A DNA stretch of 64,000 nucleotides from Perspicuibacillus lycopersici (GTDB lineage: Bacteria > Bacillota > Bacilli > Bacillales > Caldibacillaceae): positions 620,001-684,000 of the forward strand of contig NZ_JAOUSF010000003.1 of assembly GCF_025660475.1 (NCBI RefSeq), read 5' to 3'. Shown one piece after another: positions 1-7,021 of this stretch. The notes under the pieces were generated by a model that saw only the letters and a program-made list of their open reading frames with translations, made no database searches and was not told the DNA's origin. The translations under genes and the position numbers were made by a program. Every line of letters starts with the position of its first letter. The first letter of the stretch is position 1.

Positions 1-318
1 CAGTTTGATAAAGGGATAGCTTTTATCATCCTTTAACATTACATTATATTTTGGATTGTATTGCTTAATTAAATTCATTTCTAGTATTAATGCTTCAATA
101 TTGGATGAGGTTATGATGTATTCAAAGTCAACGATTTCATTGACTAGTGCTTGAGTTTTTCCATCATGGGAACCAGTGAAATAAGATCGGACACGGTTTT
201 TTAAAATTTTCGCCTTCCCTACATATATGATCGTACCTTGACGGTCTTTCATTAAATAACAACCAGGCTGATCAGGGAGTAATGCTAGTTTTTCTTGAAT
301 TACGTTGTTTTTTTCCAT
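1..318 (-). CDS. uvrC: UvrC, excinuclease ABC subunit C (N-terminal part, cut by window edge)
   Basis: This is the first 106 codons of the nucleotide-excision-repair endonuclease that makes the dual incisions around UvrB-bound damage. The reading frame stays open to the window edge. The GIY-YIG nuclease domain is visible: a GCYLM stretch at residues 19-23 and [18 protein letters not shown] from residue 30, with the Tyr, Gly and Arg residues of the family. The ATG is preceded by GGAGTG at a normal distance. It lies downstream of trxA on the same strand, the B. subtilis trxA-uvrC order. A strong terminator after trxA implies a separate promoter for uvrC; I saw only a weak candidate near 430-450 (a TATAAT without a good -35). 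Confidence 0.95.
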   Translation of the reverse strand, partial: MEKNNVIQEKLALLPDQPGCYLMKDRQGTIIYVGKAKILKNRVRSYFTGSHDGKTQALVNEIVDFEYIITSSNIEALILEMNLIKQYNPKYNVMLKDDKSYPFIKL

Positions 319-502
319 TTTTGTCACTCCGTCAGTAAATATAAGCAAACACTCTATATACATTTAAAATTCTTATGGTAATGGTCCGCAGACACTAAAA
401 ATAACAGTATTTATTTATGGATATTATACTATACATTGCGCGGAAAAAACGCTTTTAGGTTCGTAAAAATTGAATGGGCTTTCGCAATTGAGGATATTCA
501 TA

Positions 503-532
503 TGAAAAGAAAAGCAGCCACGAGGGCTGCTT
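503..532 (-). terminator. Rho-independent terminator after trxA
   Basis: Perfect 8-bp stem AAGCAGCC/GGCTGCTT (512-519 with 525-532), 5-nt loop, followed on the minus strand by a TTTCTTTT tract. It starts 12 nt beyond the trxA stop codon. Confidence 0.85.
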
Positions 533-543
533 AGTGTTGTTTA

Positions 544-858
544 TTATAGGTGATTGTTGATTACTTCTTCTAAAGCTTCTTTTGGACGGTAGCCAACTAC
601 TTTATCAACGATTTCTCCATCTTTAAATAAAATTAACGTTGGGATACTCATAACACCGTATTTAGCTGCTGTTTCTTGGTTATCATCAACATCTAATTTA
701 ACGATTTTTACTTTTTCTCCCATTTCTGAATCAATTTCTTCAAGAACTGGAGCAATCATTTTACAAGGTCCACACCATGTTGCCCAGAAATCAGCTAATA
801 CAAGACCACTACTAGTTTCTTGTGAGAAACTTTTGTCAGATGCATGTGTAATTGCCAT
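544..858 (-). CDS. trxA: Thioredoxin
   Basis: Cytoplasmic disulfide reductase that recycles ribonucleotide reductase and other thiol enzymes with NADPH and thioredoxin reductase. At 104 aa it has the usual length for Bacillus TrxA. The active site WCGPC is at residues 28-32 in a [11 protein letters not shown] context, and the cis-proline loop (MSIPT) is near residues 70-74. The ATG has an AGGAGG sequence (867-872) at ideal spacing. It sits between the etf genes and uvrC as in B. subtilis but is bounded on both sides by terminators, so it is probably monocistronic. Confidence 0.98.
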   Translation of the reverse strand: MAITHASDKSFSQETSSGLVLADFWATWCGPCKMIAPVLEEIDSEMGEKVKIVKLDVDDNQETAAKYGVMSIPTLILFKDGEIVDKVVGYRPKEALEEVINNHL

Positions 859-897
859 ATTAAAATCCTCCTAAAAATATTCTAAAATCTTATCGAC

Positions 898-927
898 AGT
901 ATATCACCGTTCGCTTGTTTTTGCGAA
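898..927 (-). promoter_or_regulatory. Candidate sigma-A promoter of trxA
   Basis: On the minus strand TTCGCA (922-927), an 18-nt spacer and TATACT (898-903) lie about 40 nt upstream of the trxA start. The -10 is good and the -35 matches consensus at four of six positions. A terminator separates trxA from etfA, so a local promoter is expected. Confidence 0.4.
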
Positions 928-990
928 TAATTAGATTCAAAAAACATTTTACCCCATTTATTCAAAAATAACCAATAATTGAACCGAGTA

Positions 991-1025
991 TGAAAAAAGC
1001 AGCTGAAGAAAAATCCTCGCTGCTT
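991..1025 (-). terminator. Terminator after etfA
   Basis: AAGCAGC (997-1003) pairs with GCTGCTT (1019-1025) across a 15-nt loop and is followed on the minus strand by six T residues. It lies about 45 nt after the etfA stop. The loop is larger than usual, so efficiency is uncertain. Confidence 0.6.
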
Positions 1026-1068
1026 GTTGCTTCCCATCATGGGACCACATTTTATTAGCTGTTTTTTA

Positions 1069-2046
1069 CTATGCTTTTACCTTTAGGCTTTTCATTTCTT
1101 CGATAAGAATAGGGAGTACTTCAAAAAGATCCCCAACGATACCGTAATCTGCAATATTAAATATATTTGCTTCCGGATCTTTATTAATAGCGACAATTAC
1201 TTTTGAATTGGACATTCCAGCTAAATGTTGAATAGCTCCTGATATTCCTACGGCAATATATAAATCAGGTGTTACAACCTTACCTGTTTGCCCTATTTGC
1301 AAGGAATAATCGCAATACCCTGCATCACAGGCTCCGCGCGAGGCACCAACTGCTCCTCCTAATACATCTGCTAATTCTTGTAAAGGCTTAAAGCCGTCCG
1401 CACTTTTTAATCCCCGGCCACCAGCAATAACAACTTTTGCCTCGGTTAAGTCCACACCTTCACTTGTTTTCCGAACTACTTCTTTGATAATAGTACGTAA
1501 ATCTTTAATATCCACTGCAATCGTGGTTACTTCACCTGTATGTGCTTCATCCTTTACTAATGGTGTAATATTGTTTGGACGAATCGTAGCAAAAATAATA
1601 CCGCTTGTGACTATTTTTTTCTCAAAAGCTTTTCCGGAATAAATCGGTCGTGTAAATACAATATTTCCCCCGACTGCTTCTACAGAAATCGCATCTGATA
1701 TTAACCCAGCATCAAGCTTGCTTGCTAATTTTGGCGATAAATCTTTTCCTAATGAAGTATGTCCAAACACGATTCCTTCTGGCTTTTCTTCATTCACTAC
1801 TGCTAAAAGTGCTTGTGAATATCCATCAGAAGTATAGTGATTTAATTTTTCATGCTCTACAACAACTACACGATCTGCTCCATAGTGAAAAAAATGATCC
1901 GCTAGCTGTGCAACGGCATCTCCCACTAATACTCCAACTACTTCTCCGCCTTCTGCAATCGTCTTTCCTGCAGCAATTGCTTCAAAAGAAACATTTCGAA
2001 GGCTTCCTTCTTTTACTTCCCCAAAGACCAATACTTTCCTTGCCAT
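1069..2046 (-). CDS. etfA: Electron transfer flavoprotein alpha subunit
   Basis: Alpha subunit of the FAD-containing heterodimer that takes electrons from acyl-CoA dehydrogenases during fatty-acid oxidation and passes them towards the quinone pool. It has 325 aa, the normal length. The conserved C-terminal FAD-binding segment is clear (GGRGLKSADGFK from about residue 208, then ASRGACDAGY, IGQTGK and the IAVGISGAIQHLAGM stretch). The ATG is preceded by GGGAGG. It is last in the fadR-fadB-etfB-etfA set, 29 nt after etfB, and should be co-regulated with beta-oxidation genes by FadR. Confidence 0.97.
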   Translation of the reverse strand: MARKVLVFGEVKEGSLRNVSFEAIAAGKTIAEGGEVVGVLVGDAVAQLADHFFHYGADRVVVVEHEKLNHYTSDGYSQALLAVVNEEKPEGIVFGHTSLGKDLSPKLASKLDAGLISDAISVEAVGGNIVFTRPIYSGKAFEKKIVTSGIIFATIRPNNITPLVKDEAHTGEVTTIAVDIKDLRTIIKEVVRKTSEGVDLTEAKVVIAGGRGLKSADGFKPLQELADVLGGAVGASRGACDAGYCDYSLQIGQTGKVVTPDLYIAVGISGAIQHLAGMSNSKVIVAINKDPEANIFNIADYGIVGDLFEVLPILIEEMKSLKVKA

Positions 2047-2075
2047 TTAATTAACCTCCCATTCGTCGGATGATT

Positions 2076-2849
2076 TTAAATTACTTTTGCTTCCGTGTGA
2101 AGTAAGGAAACTAGCTCCTTCACCTGTTCTTCTATTTCTCCTGTTAATAGTTTCCCAGCTTGTTTTTGTTGTGGTAAATATATTTCAATTGTTTTTGTTT
2201 TTGCTTCTACATCTTCTTCCTCTAAATCTAGATCATCTAATTCTAATGTTGCTAAAGGTTTCTTTTTCGCTTTCATTATTCCTGGAAGCGATGGATATCT
2301 AGGATCATTCAAGCCTTGCTGTGCTGTTACAAGCAATGGCAAGGTAGTTTCGATTTTTTCTTCATCTCCCTCCACATCCCGGACAACGCTTACATTTTTT
2401 CCATCAATCGTTAAATTAGTTATAGTCGTGATATATGGGATATCCAGTAAGTCCGCAACACGTGGACCGACTTGGCCAGATGCATTATCAATCGCAACAT
2501 TTCCTGCAATTATTAAATCTACTTCCTTATCTTTTAAGTATTCTGCAATTATTTTTGCGGTAGTGTATTGATCACTATATTCCACATCATCTTCAATATT
2601 GATAAGTACTGCTTTATCTGCTCCCATCGCCAATGCCGTTCGCAGCTGTTTCTCGGCATCCTCGTTACCGACCGTAAGAACTGTTACTTCTCCTCCATGA
2701 TCATCACGAATTTGAATTGCTTCTTCAACGGCATATTCATCATATGGATTAATTATGAATTCGGCCCCATCTTCATTAATCACACCATTTGCAATGGATA
2801 TCTTCTCTTCCGTGTCAAACGTTCTCTTTAATAGTACAAATATATTCAT
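2076..2849 (-). CDS. etfB: Electron transfer flavoprotein beta subunit
   Basis: Beta subunit of ETF, carrying the AMP site and the loop that docks acyl-CoA dehydrogenases. It has 257 aa, as in the family. The N-terminus MNIFVLLKRTFDTEEKI and the GNVAIDNASGQVGPRVADLL region (about residues 116-135) are typical; the DxxxxQVGP signature is intact. The SD AGGAGG is about 9 nt before the ATG. It lies 42 nt downstream of fadB and 29 nt upstream of etfA, so one transcript is likely. Confidence 0.97.
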   Translation of the reverse strand: MNIFVLLKRTFDTEEKISIANGVINEDGAEFIINPYDEYAVEEAIQIRDDHGGEVTVLTVGNEDAEKQLRTALAMGADKAVLINIEDDVEYSDQYTTAKIIAEYLKDKEVDLIIAGNVAIDNASGQVGPRVADLLDIPYITTITNLTIDGKNVSVVRDVEGDEEKIETTLPLLVTAQQGLNDPRYPSLPGIMKAKKKPLATLELDDLDLEEEDVEAKTKTIEIYLPQQKQAGKLLTGEIEEQVKELVSLLHTEAKVI

Positions 2850-2891
2850 TGTGGACTACCTCCTATGAAATTATTAAATGTAATACTATTA

Positions 2892-3665
2892 TTATTGCCC
2901 GGTAAAATTAGGCTCTCTTTTTTCGATAAATGCTTGGATTCCTTCTTTCGCATCATTAGTATCGAAAACTTCACCAAACATTGTTGCTTCATTCTCAACC
3001 CCTTGATAAAATTGGGCTGATTTACTATAGTTTAGTAATTTAATAACCGCTTTTAATGACACTGGACTCTTCTTCTCTATTTTCTTTGCTAGTTTCATCG
3101 TTTGTTCCATTAGCACCTCTTCAGGAAATGCCCTTGTCGCTAATCCCCATTGAACCGCTTCCAATCCAGAAATAGGCTCACTAGTAAACATCATTTCTGC
3201 TGCCTTAGCTGTACCAACATATTTTGGTAGTCTTTGCGTACCAGCAAATCCAGGAATTATTCCTAATTGTAACTCTGGCAATCCTAGCTTCGCCGTTTCA
3301 CTTACTAATCGAATATGACAGCTCATCGCAAGCTCTAATGCACCTCCTAATGCTGCGCCATGGATGGATGCAATAATTGGTTTTGGGAACCGTTCCATTT
3401 TTTCAAAAAGCTGCTGTCCATCACGTGCAAGCTTCGAAAATTGCTCTCCAGATTGGACAACAGTAAATTCTTTAATATCAGCTCCAGCAGAGAAAAATCT
3501 TCCTTCCCCATGCAATACAATGACACGAACATCCGTATTATTTTCTAGCTCGGATAATAATCCATCCAATTCATGTAGCAATGAATTAGACAATGCATTT
3601 GCTGGTGGACGATTAATCGTTATTATTGCAGTTTTGCTCTCTAGTCTCCATTTTAAAAATTCCAT
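2892..3665 (-). CDS. fadB: Enoyl-CoA hydratase/isomerase family protein (FadB/YsiB type)
   Basis: Crotonase-family enzyme of 257 aa, expected to hydrate trans-2-enoyl-CoA to 3-hydroxyacyl-CoA in beta-oxidation. The oxyanion-hole signature is visible around residues 97-125 (HGAALGGALELAMSC) and the two catalytic glutamates are present, one in GALELA and one in LGLPELQLGIIPG. GGGAGA lies upstream of the ATG. The gene is in the B. subtilis order fadR-fadB-etfB-etfA. The exact substrate range cannot be read from sequence. Confidence 0.93.
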   Translation of the reverse strand: MEFLKWRLESKTAIITINRPPANALSNSLLHELDGLLSELENNTDVRVIVLHGEGRFFSAGADIKEFTVVQSGEQFSKLARDGQQLFEKMERFPKPIIASIHGAALGGALELAMSCHIRLVSETAKLGLPELQLGIIPGFAGTQRLPKYVGTAKAAEMMFTSEPISGLEAVQWGLATRAFPEEVLMEQTMKLAKKIEKKSPVSLKAVIKLLNYSKSAQFYQGVENEATMFGEVFDTNDAKEGIQAFIEKREPNFTGQ

Positions 3666-3727
3666 TCAACCCATCTCCCTTCACTATATTGAAAAATTAG
3701 TAGTTTTATACCCCTTTGTACGATATA

Positions 3728-4315
3728 TTAGTGATGAGACCCGCACCCGTGGATTAGCATATCCTTCACCTTTGGTGCAAGTCGGACTAAATCATATTTT
3801 TGTTCATTCATAACCCAAGTAGTAACGGTTTCATCAATCGTACCAAATACCATTTGGCGCGCTAATCTTGTATCTAATTCCTTTGAGAATTCCCCAGTTT
3901 CTATTCCTTGAATTAAAATCTGATCTACTAATTGTAAATATCCTTTAAGAATTTCATTAATTTGTGCACGTAATTCCTTGTTTGTTTGACGCAATTCTAA
4001 TTGTGTAACAATTGCTAAATTACTATCCTCTGATAATATCCGAAAATGATTTTCAATCAGTAATCGTAATTTTTCAGATGCACTGTTTTCTCCTTGAATT
4101 ACTTCCTCTAGCTTCTCGACGAACTGACCCATTTTTTCCTGGAAAACGGAAATTAATATATCTTCTTTATTTTTAAAGTAAAGATAAATGGTTCCATCTG
4201 CTACTTTTGCGTTTTTCGCTATTTTAGAAACTTGTGATTGGTGATAGCCATTTTCAGCAAAAGTTACAACTGCTGCATCAATGATTTGTTTATATTTTGG
4301 TTTTTGTGTTTTCAT
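3728..4315 (-). CDS. fadR: TetR-family repressor of fatty-acid degradation (FadR/YsiA type)
   Basis: DNA-binding repressor released by long-chain acyl-CoA in B. subtilis. The N-terminal TetR helix-turn-helix is clear (ITAENGYHQSQVSKIAKNAKVADGTIYLYF region, about residues 14-45), followed by a helical ligand domain; about 195 aa. I place the start at the ATG with AAGGTG six nt upstream; an in-frame GTG three codons earlier (4324) would overlap that SD. Directly upstream is a near-consensus promoter overlapped by a palindrome matching the B. subtilis FadR box, so autoregulation is very likely. The C-terminus HGCGSHH is histidine-rich; a metal link would be speculation. Confidence 0.92.
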   Translation of the reverse strand: MKTQKPKYKQIIDAAVVTFAENGYHQSQVSKIAKNAKVADGTIYLYFKNKEDILISVFQEKMGQFVEKLEEVIQGENSASEKLRLLIENHFRILSEDSNLAIVTQLELRQTNKELRAQINEILKGYLQLVDQILIQGIETGEFSKELDTRLARQMVFGTIDETVTTWVMNEQKYDLVRLAPKVKDMLIHGCGSHH

Positions 4316-4358
4316 TATGTTCACCTTTATCCTTTTACGTAAATACTAGCTGAGAAAA

Positions 4359-4392
4359 ATAAAATATGAATGAATCATCATTCATATTTTAT
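4359..4392. promoter_or_regulatory. FadR operator: 15-bp-arm palindrome before fadR
   Basis: The core TGAATGAATCATCATTCA (4367-4384) matches the B. subtilis FadR box TGAATGANTANTCATTCA at all but one fixed position. The symmetry extends to 15-bp perfect arms (4359-4373 and 4378-4392) around a 4-bp centre. It covers the end of the -10 and the start region of the fadR promoter. The match is seen directly; the FadR assignment rests on the known consensus. Confidence 0.88.
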
Positions 4393-4419
4393 GATAAAGG
4401 GTTATCATATTTTTGTCAA
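4391..4419 (-). promoter_or_regulatory. Sigma-A promoter of fadR-fadB-etfB-etfA
   Basis: Minus strand: TTGACA (4414-4419, perfect), 17-nt spacer, TATCAT (4391-4396). Transcription would start inside the FadR palindrome. Confidence 0.85.
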
Positions 4420-4452
4420 TGAAAATGTCTATATAGTTGTCCAAACTTAACG

Positions 4453-4478
4453 AAAAAGCATGCCCAAAGTTTCGGGCA
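4453..4478 (-). terminator. Probable terminator after lcfA
   Basis: TGCCC (4461-4465) pairs with GGGCA (4474-4478) and the stem can extend inwards with A-T/G-T pairs; a TTTTT tract follows on the minus strand. It separates lcfA from fadR, which has its own promoter. Confidence 0.6.
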
Positions 4479-4503
4479 AATACTTCATGAACGGTAATAG
4501 CCT

Positions 4504-6201
4504 TTAATCTATTTTATTTAATCGTTCAAGCTTCTGTCTTTCTTCTGCTACTAATTGTCGTCTTAAAATTTTTCCAACCGTTGTTTTCGGCAATTCTTTC
4601 CGAAATTCATATACACGAGGAACTTTAAATGCTGCTAAATGCTTTCGCGTAAAAGTATTTAATTCATCCTCTGTCACATTCGCCCCATCTTTTAATACGA
4701 TATATGCTTTCACCGTTTCCCCACGATATGGATCTGGAACGCCAACAACAACTGTTTCTTTAATTGCAGAATGCTCGTATAATACCTCTTCAATCTCTCT
4801 TGGATAAATATTAAATCCTCCAGCGATAATAACATCCTTCTTCCGATCCACAATATAAAAATAACCTTCCTCATCCATATAACCAATATCTCCAGTATAT
4901 AACCACCCGTCACGCAATGTTTGCTCTGTATCCTCTGGGCGCTTCCAATACCCTTTCATAACCTGAGGACCTTTGACAACTAGTTCTCCCATTTCCCCTG
5001 GCGGGAGTGCTTCATCCGTCTCAAGTGAACGAATTTCTGCTAAAGTATCTGGCCAAGGTAGGCCAATACTACCTTTTACCCGTTCACCATCCCAGAGCAA
5101 ATTTGCATGGGTAACTGGTGACGATTCGGTTAATCCATAGCCTTCCACTAATTTTCCACCGGTTATTTTTTCAAATTGATCTTGAACTTCTACAGGTAAT
5201 GGTGCAGATCCACTAATACAGCTATCGATAGAGGAAAGATCGTATTTCGTCAGCTCCGGATGATTTAATAAACCGATATACATTGTTGGTGCACCTGGAA
5301 AAAGCGTCACCTGCTGCTCGGATATCGCCTTCAACATCGTTTTTGTCTCTGGCTTTGGAATTAATACCATTTTTTGCCCTCTGGCAACAGATAATAGTAA
5401 TACAGTAGTCATTCCATATACATGAAATAGTGGAAGTGCACCTAACACTACTTCGCCTGCTTCTTTACACCTATACATCCAAGCCTCACACATTTTAGCA
5501 TTGGATGCAAGATTTTCATGAGTAAGCATAACTCCTTTTGGAAATCCCGTCGTTCCACCAGTATATTGCAATATTGCAATATCCTCATGATAATTCACCG
5601 TTTGCACGGTTTCCTCTGGTACTCCTTGCTTAATACATTCCGATAATACATGGTGATTTCCTAAATGGGCAACTTTAACAGAAAAACCATACTGTTTCTT
5701 TTGAATAAATGGATACACTAGATTTTTCGGAAATGGTAAAAAATCCTTAATTGCAGTAACAATAATATGTTTTACATTCGTTTCCTTTTCCACCTTTTTT
5801 ATTCTTGGAAATAAAATATCTAAGGCAATAATTACTTTTGCACCCGAATCTTGCATTTGAAAGGCCAATTCACGTTCGGTATACATAGGATTCGTTTGTA
5901 CTACAATACCACCGGCAAATAAGATTCCATAAAAACTAATCACTGCTTGCGGAGTATTCGGAAGCATAATCGCTACCCTGTCACCTTTTTCAATCCCAAT
6001 TTTTTGTAAATAATTAGCAAAGCATAATACAGATTCGTATAATTCTTTATACGTTAATTCCTTACCCATAAAATGAATTGCACAATGATCGGGGTATTTT
6101 TCCGCAGTCCTTTTTAAGCTATACTGAAGCGGTTCATTTTGGTATTCCAATTCATGAGGAATTTCTTCTGGATAATGCTTTAACCATGGCCTATTTGTCA
6201 T
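4504..6201 (-). CDS. lcfA: Long-chain fatty-acid–CoA ligase
   Basis: ATP-dependent acyl-CoA synthetase (565 aa) that activates long-chain fatty acids for beta-oxidation or lipid remodelling. It has the ANL-superfamily AMP-binding motif YTGGTTGFPKG (about residues 213-223), the GYGLTESSP motif, the YTGDIGYMDEEGY motif and the C-terminal lysine motif LPKTTVGKILRR. An AGGGAGG SD precedes the ATG. It is the head gene of the fatty-acid degradation cluster as in B. subtilis. Upstream are a promoter with an overlapping cre site and an inverted repeat, suggesting carbon catabolite control; a terminator separates it from fadR. Confidence 0.95.
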   Translation of the reverse strand: MTNRPWLKHYPEEIPHELEYQNEPLQYSLKRTAEKYPDHCAIHFMGKELTYKELYESVLCFANYLQKIGIEKGDRVAIMLPNTPQAVISFYGILFAGGIVVQTNPMYTERELAFQMQDSGAKVIIALDILFPRIKKVEKETNVKHIIVTAIKDFLPFPKNLVYPFIQKKQYGFSVKVAHLGNHHVLSECIKQGVPEETVQTVNYHEDIAILQYTGGTTGFPKGVMLTHENLASNAKMCEAWMYRCKEAGEVVLGALPLFHVYGMTTVLLLSVARGQKMVLIPKPETKTMLKAISEQQVTLFPGAPTMYIGLLNHPELTKYDLSSIDSCISGSAPLPVEVQDQFEKITGGKLVEGYGLTESSPVTHANLLWDGERVKGSIGLPWPDTLAEIRSLETDEALPPGEMGELVVKGPQVMKGYWKRPEDTEQTLRDGWLYTGDIGYMDEEGYFYIVDRKKDVIIAGGFNIYPREIEEVLYEHSAIKETVVVGVPDPYRGETVKAYIVLKDGANVTEDELNTFTRKHLAAFKVPRVYEFRKELPKTTVGKILRRQLVAEERQKLERLNKID

Positions 6202-6230
6202 ATTCTCCCTCCCTTTTATTATCCGATAAA

Positions 6231-6254
6231 TAAGAACTTTTTTAATTGTTCTTA
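6231..6254. repeat. Inverted repeat in the lcfA 5' untranslated region
   Basis: TAAGAAC (6231-6237) and GTTCTTA (6248-6254) form perfect 7-bp arms separated by 10 nt. They lie immediately downstream of the predicted lcfA start of transcription. This could be a repressor site or a 5' hairpin; I do not recognise the binding protein. Confidence 0.45.
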
Positions 6255-6260
6255 AAACTA

Positions 6261-6289
6261 ATCATATATAAAAATGGTAGCGTTTACAA
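6261..6289 (-). promoter_or_regulatory. lcfA promoter with overlapping cre (CcpA) site
   Basis: Minus strand: TTGTAA (6284-6289), 17-nt spacer, TATGAT (6261-6266). The sequence TGTAAACGCTACCA (6275-6288) matches the cre consensus TGWAANCGNTNWCA at all but one position and overlaps the -35. CcpA repression of lcfA by glucose is therefore expected, as in B. subtilis. Confidence 0.75.
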
Positions 6290-6369
6290 GAGAGAATAGT
6301 AGTACAACAAATAATTTTTATGACATCTCCATTAGGGGATATACCCTACATTTACAACCGTTAAACAAA

Positions 6370-6399
6370 GTAAAAACTCCTACAAATTCATGTAGGAGT
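6370..6399 (-). terminator. Terminator after the DUF350 gene / small ORF
   Basis: Perfect 9-bp stem ACTCCTACA/TGTAGGAGT (6376-6384 with 6391-6399), 6-nt loop, followed by TTTTT on the minus strand. Confidence 0.88.
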
Positions 6400-6412
6400 A
6401 ACAAATCACTCG

Positions 6413-6496
6413 TTAAGCAAAAAAGAATAAATAAATGATACCAATGACAAAAAATAAGCCACAGAAAATGAATAAAATTTTCCCAAGTCTTTCCAG
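6413..6496 (-). CDS. Candidate 27-aa membrane microprotein, CTG start
   Basis: Between the DUF350 stop and the terminator is a strong SD, GGGAGGAG (6503-6510), with the AGGAG core 6 nt before a CTG codon. The frame from there encodes 27 residues, beginning LERLGKILFIFCGLFFVIG and ending IIYLFFFA: two charged turns and one transmembrane helix, then TAA. No ATG, GTG or TTG exists in this frame. A competing frame from an ATG at about 6516 gives 36 residues (MFGRRKFWKDLGKF...) but has a poor SD. Either product would be co-transcribed with DUF350. The SD and frame are seen; translation is inference and not tested. Confidence 0.4.
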   Translation of the reverse strand: MERLGKILFIFCGLFFVIGIIYLFFFA

Positions 6497-6537
6497 AACT
6501 TTCTCCTCCCAAACATCTTTCTCTGTCGTTTGATGAA

Positions 6538-6951
6538 TTATTTATATGTGATACCTGCACCAATTACATATGATAAACCGATGGAAATAATCATAGAAAT
6601 TAGCCCAACTGCTCGATTATCATTTGCAATCTCATCATCGATTTTAAATTTCGGTGTGAAAAATTCAAAAATATAATAGGCGGTAATTAGCAAGAAGAAA
6701 CCAAAAAATCCCCAACCAATCATCACTAATAATGTGTCATTATGCATAATGGAATGACGGAAAATATTTGCAATACCAAATATTTTCCCGCCTGTTGCCA
6801 TTGCAACGGAAATATTTCCTTTTTTGATTTCATCCCAATTATTATATTTTGTTACAAGTTCAAATATCGCCATAAAGAGAAGTGTGCAAAGAACTGCTAC
6901 ACTAAAATTCGCCGCATGAATGACCAAACTATGTTCCCAAAAACCTTCCAT
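6538..6951 (-). CDS. DUF350 family membrane protein (YshE type)
   Basis: Integral membrane protein of about 137 aa with four predicted helices: residues about 14-34, 46-66, 75-95 and 115-135. DUF350 proteins are of unknown biochemical function. The order mutS2-DUF350-lcfA is that of B. subtilis mutSB-yshE-lcfA. I choose the ATG at 6951 (AGGG six nt upstream) over the GTG one codon earlier. It follows mutS2 by 70 nt and may share its transcript. Confidence 0.88.
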   Translation of the reverse strand: MEGFWEHSLVIHAANFSVAVLCTLLFMAIFELVTKYNNWDEIKKGNISVAMATGGKIFGIANIFRHSIMHNDTLLVMIGWGFFGFFLLITAYYIFEFFTPKFKIDDEIANDNRAVGLISMIISIGLSYVIGAGITYK

Positions 6952-7021
6952 CACTATCCCTCATTTATCCTTAATGTTCATATATGTTTTTCATAATAGC
7001 TAAATTGAATTTAAAAGGTGC

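Noticed and set aside
319-543. Possible SOS (LexA) box before uvrC
   Set aside because: No sequence close to CGAACNNNNGTTCG in the upstream region of uvrC or trxA.
3364-3813. 149-codon plus-strand frame over fadB/fadR
   Set aside because: Lies antisense to two well-recognised genes, has no SD and no family resemblance; a shadow frame.
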